Of a DNA stretch of 6,511 bases, positions 5,908 to 6,511 are shown piece after piece. This DNA comes from Clostridia bacterium (GTDB taxonomy: Bacteria > Bacillota > Clostridia > Oscillospirales > Acutalibacteraceae): the NCBI GenBank assembly GCA_900771185.1, contig CAAGND010000028.1, positions 1-6,511 of the forward strand. Direction: 5' to 3'. The first letter of the stretch is position 1. The number at the start of each line of letters is the position of its first letter. The notes under the pieces are model-generated. The model searched no databases. It was given only the letters and a program-made list of their open reading frames with translations, and had not been told where the DNA came from. The translations under genes were made by a program, and so were the position numbers.

Positions 5908-6511
5908 TCTGCCTATGCTGCGGGAAACCCATCCGGTCACAGACCTCTGCCTCTGACAGATGGCACAAGGCCTGCATCAAACGATTCTTTGGCCTCGACA
6001 AGCTCCCGGAGATCAGCATTTCAAATGAGGCGCTGGAACGGATTGCCAACGAGACGACGAACAAAGGCTATACCGTTCCCGGCGTACAGAAGAAAATGTC
6101 TCTGCATCTTTCCGTTGAAGAAAAGGCCCGTCTGACGCTGGTTGGATATCCGTCCGGATATATTCTGAAGCCTCAGACAAAAGAGTATCGCGCTTTACCG
6201 GAAGCGGAACAGATGATCATGTGCATGGCGGATGCGGTTGGCATCTCCACAGTGCCGCATGCGCTGATCCATTCCGGGAATGAATATGCCTACATCACCC
6301 GTCGTGTTGACCGCGTTTGGGTACCGGATCAGCCTGTGAGATTGCTGGCCATGGAGGACTTCTGCCAGCTGACGTACCGCCTGACCAGTGACAAGTATCA
6401 GAGCTCCTATGAGCGCTGCGCGAAGGTGATTGACCGCTGGTCATCCCGCAAAGGACTGGACATGGCAGAGTTCTTCGTTCGGGTCGTGTTTTCGTTCCTT
6501 GTGGGCAATTC
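5904..6511 (+). CDS. hipT: HipA-type Ser/Thr kinase core (HipT-like toxin), 3' end outside the window
   Basis: The frame stays open for 202 codons to the window edge. Residues 1-30 form a Cys/His-rich start (Cys3, Cys6, His21, Cys24), resembling a small zinc-binding knuckle. The Gly-rich loop is YTVPGVQKKMSLHL (56-69), followed by GYILKP (85-90) with the ATP-contacting Lys89, then LPEAEQMIMCMADAVGI (98-114), the YITRRVDR block (130-137), and AMEDFCQLTYRLTSDKY (149-165). The last residues, FLVGN, are the opening of the HipA catalytic GN-x-D-x-H motif, so the catalytic Asp is just beyond the window. HipA-family kinases phosphorylate aminoacyl-tRNA synthetases and arrest growth (GltX for HipA, TrpS for E. 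coli HipT); the target here is unknown. GGGAGG lies 7 nt upstream of ATG 5904, a strong site inside hipS. The toxin being third after two antitoxin-type genes fits HipBST. Confidence 0.87.
   Translation, partial: MICLCCGKPIRSQTSASDRWHKACIKRFFGLDKLPEISISNEALERIANETTNKGYTVPGVQKKMSLHLSVEEKARLTLVGYPSGYILKPQTKEYRALPEAEQMIMCMADAVGISTVPHALIHSGNEYAYITRRVDRVWVPDQPVRLLAMEDFCQLTYRLTSDKYQSSYERCAKVIDRWSSRKGLDMAEFFVRVVFSFLVGN

Noticed and set aside
5428..6064. Minus-strand open frames opposite the hip genes
   Set aside because: They are antisense to three genes with clear family motifs and show no motif or ribosome site of their own.
5578..6511. hipS and hipT as one frameshifted hipA gene
   Set aside because: hipS ends cleanly in a coupled ATGA overlap, the kinase has its own strong ribosome site and distinct Cys/His-rich N-terminus, and the split matches known HipBST.

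Overview
The window looks like a chromosomal segment of a Bacillota (Clostridia-like, possibly gut) bacterium. The signs are strong GGAGG-type Shine-Dalgarno sites before most genes, sigma-A-type promoters, a short Leu-rich lipoprotein signal peptide, a MarR plus paired ABC half-transporter operon, and an ATC-hydrolase-family protein of a type common in anaerobic Firmicutes. No rRNA, tRNA, CRISPR array, transposase or phage gene is visible. Genus cannot be assigned from the sequence.

Layout. (1) Positions 1-110, minus strand: the first 36 codons of a lipoprotein cut by the window edge, whose mature start resembles rhodanese-domain lipoproteins, with a recognisable promoter at 155-183. (2) Positions 111-462: about 350 bases without a confident gene. 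They hold a symmetric dyad, a possible decayed reading frame on the plus strand, and a long two-stage hairpin (397-449) that probably ends the ABC operon. (3) Positions 463-4298, minus strand: a tightly overlapping operon of a MarR-family repressor and two ABC half-exporters. Its promoter carries a large dyad over the -10 box, a good candidate for autorepression by the MarR protein. The two ABC proteins have complementary active-site defects: one has Asp for the catalytic Glu, the other a degenerate signature motif. This is the pattern of a heterodimeric exporter with one working and one degenerate ATP site. (4) Positions 4386-5202: a hairpin terminator, a conspicuously AT-rich gene for an ATC-hydrolase-like cysteine-rich protein, and its promoter. 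(5) Positions 5280-6511, plus strand: a promoter with a duplicated operator, then three translationally coupled genes: a small XRE/HipB-like regulator, a free-standing HipA N-subdomain, and a HipA kinase core running off the window end.

The third set is the most interesting part. It has the gene order and split of the tripartite HipBST toxin-antitoxin system known from Escherichia coli O127: HipB DNA-binding protein, HipS small antitoxin and HipT Ser/Thr kinase toxin. It differs in its Gly-rich loop (Thr-Val-Pro where E. coli HipT has Ser-Ile-Ser) and has a Cys/His-rich N-terminus on the kinase. An 18-bp site close to the classical HipB operator pattern TATCC-N8-GGATA lies across the -10 region and is repeated 42 bp upstream. 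In the ABC operon, the MarR protein would keep the exporter off until a ligand releases it; the substrate cannot be read from the sequence.
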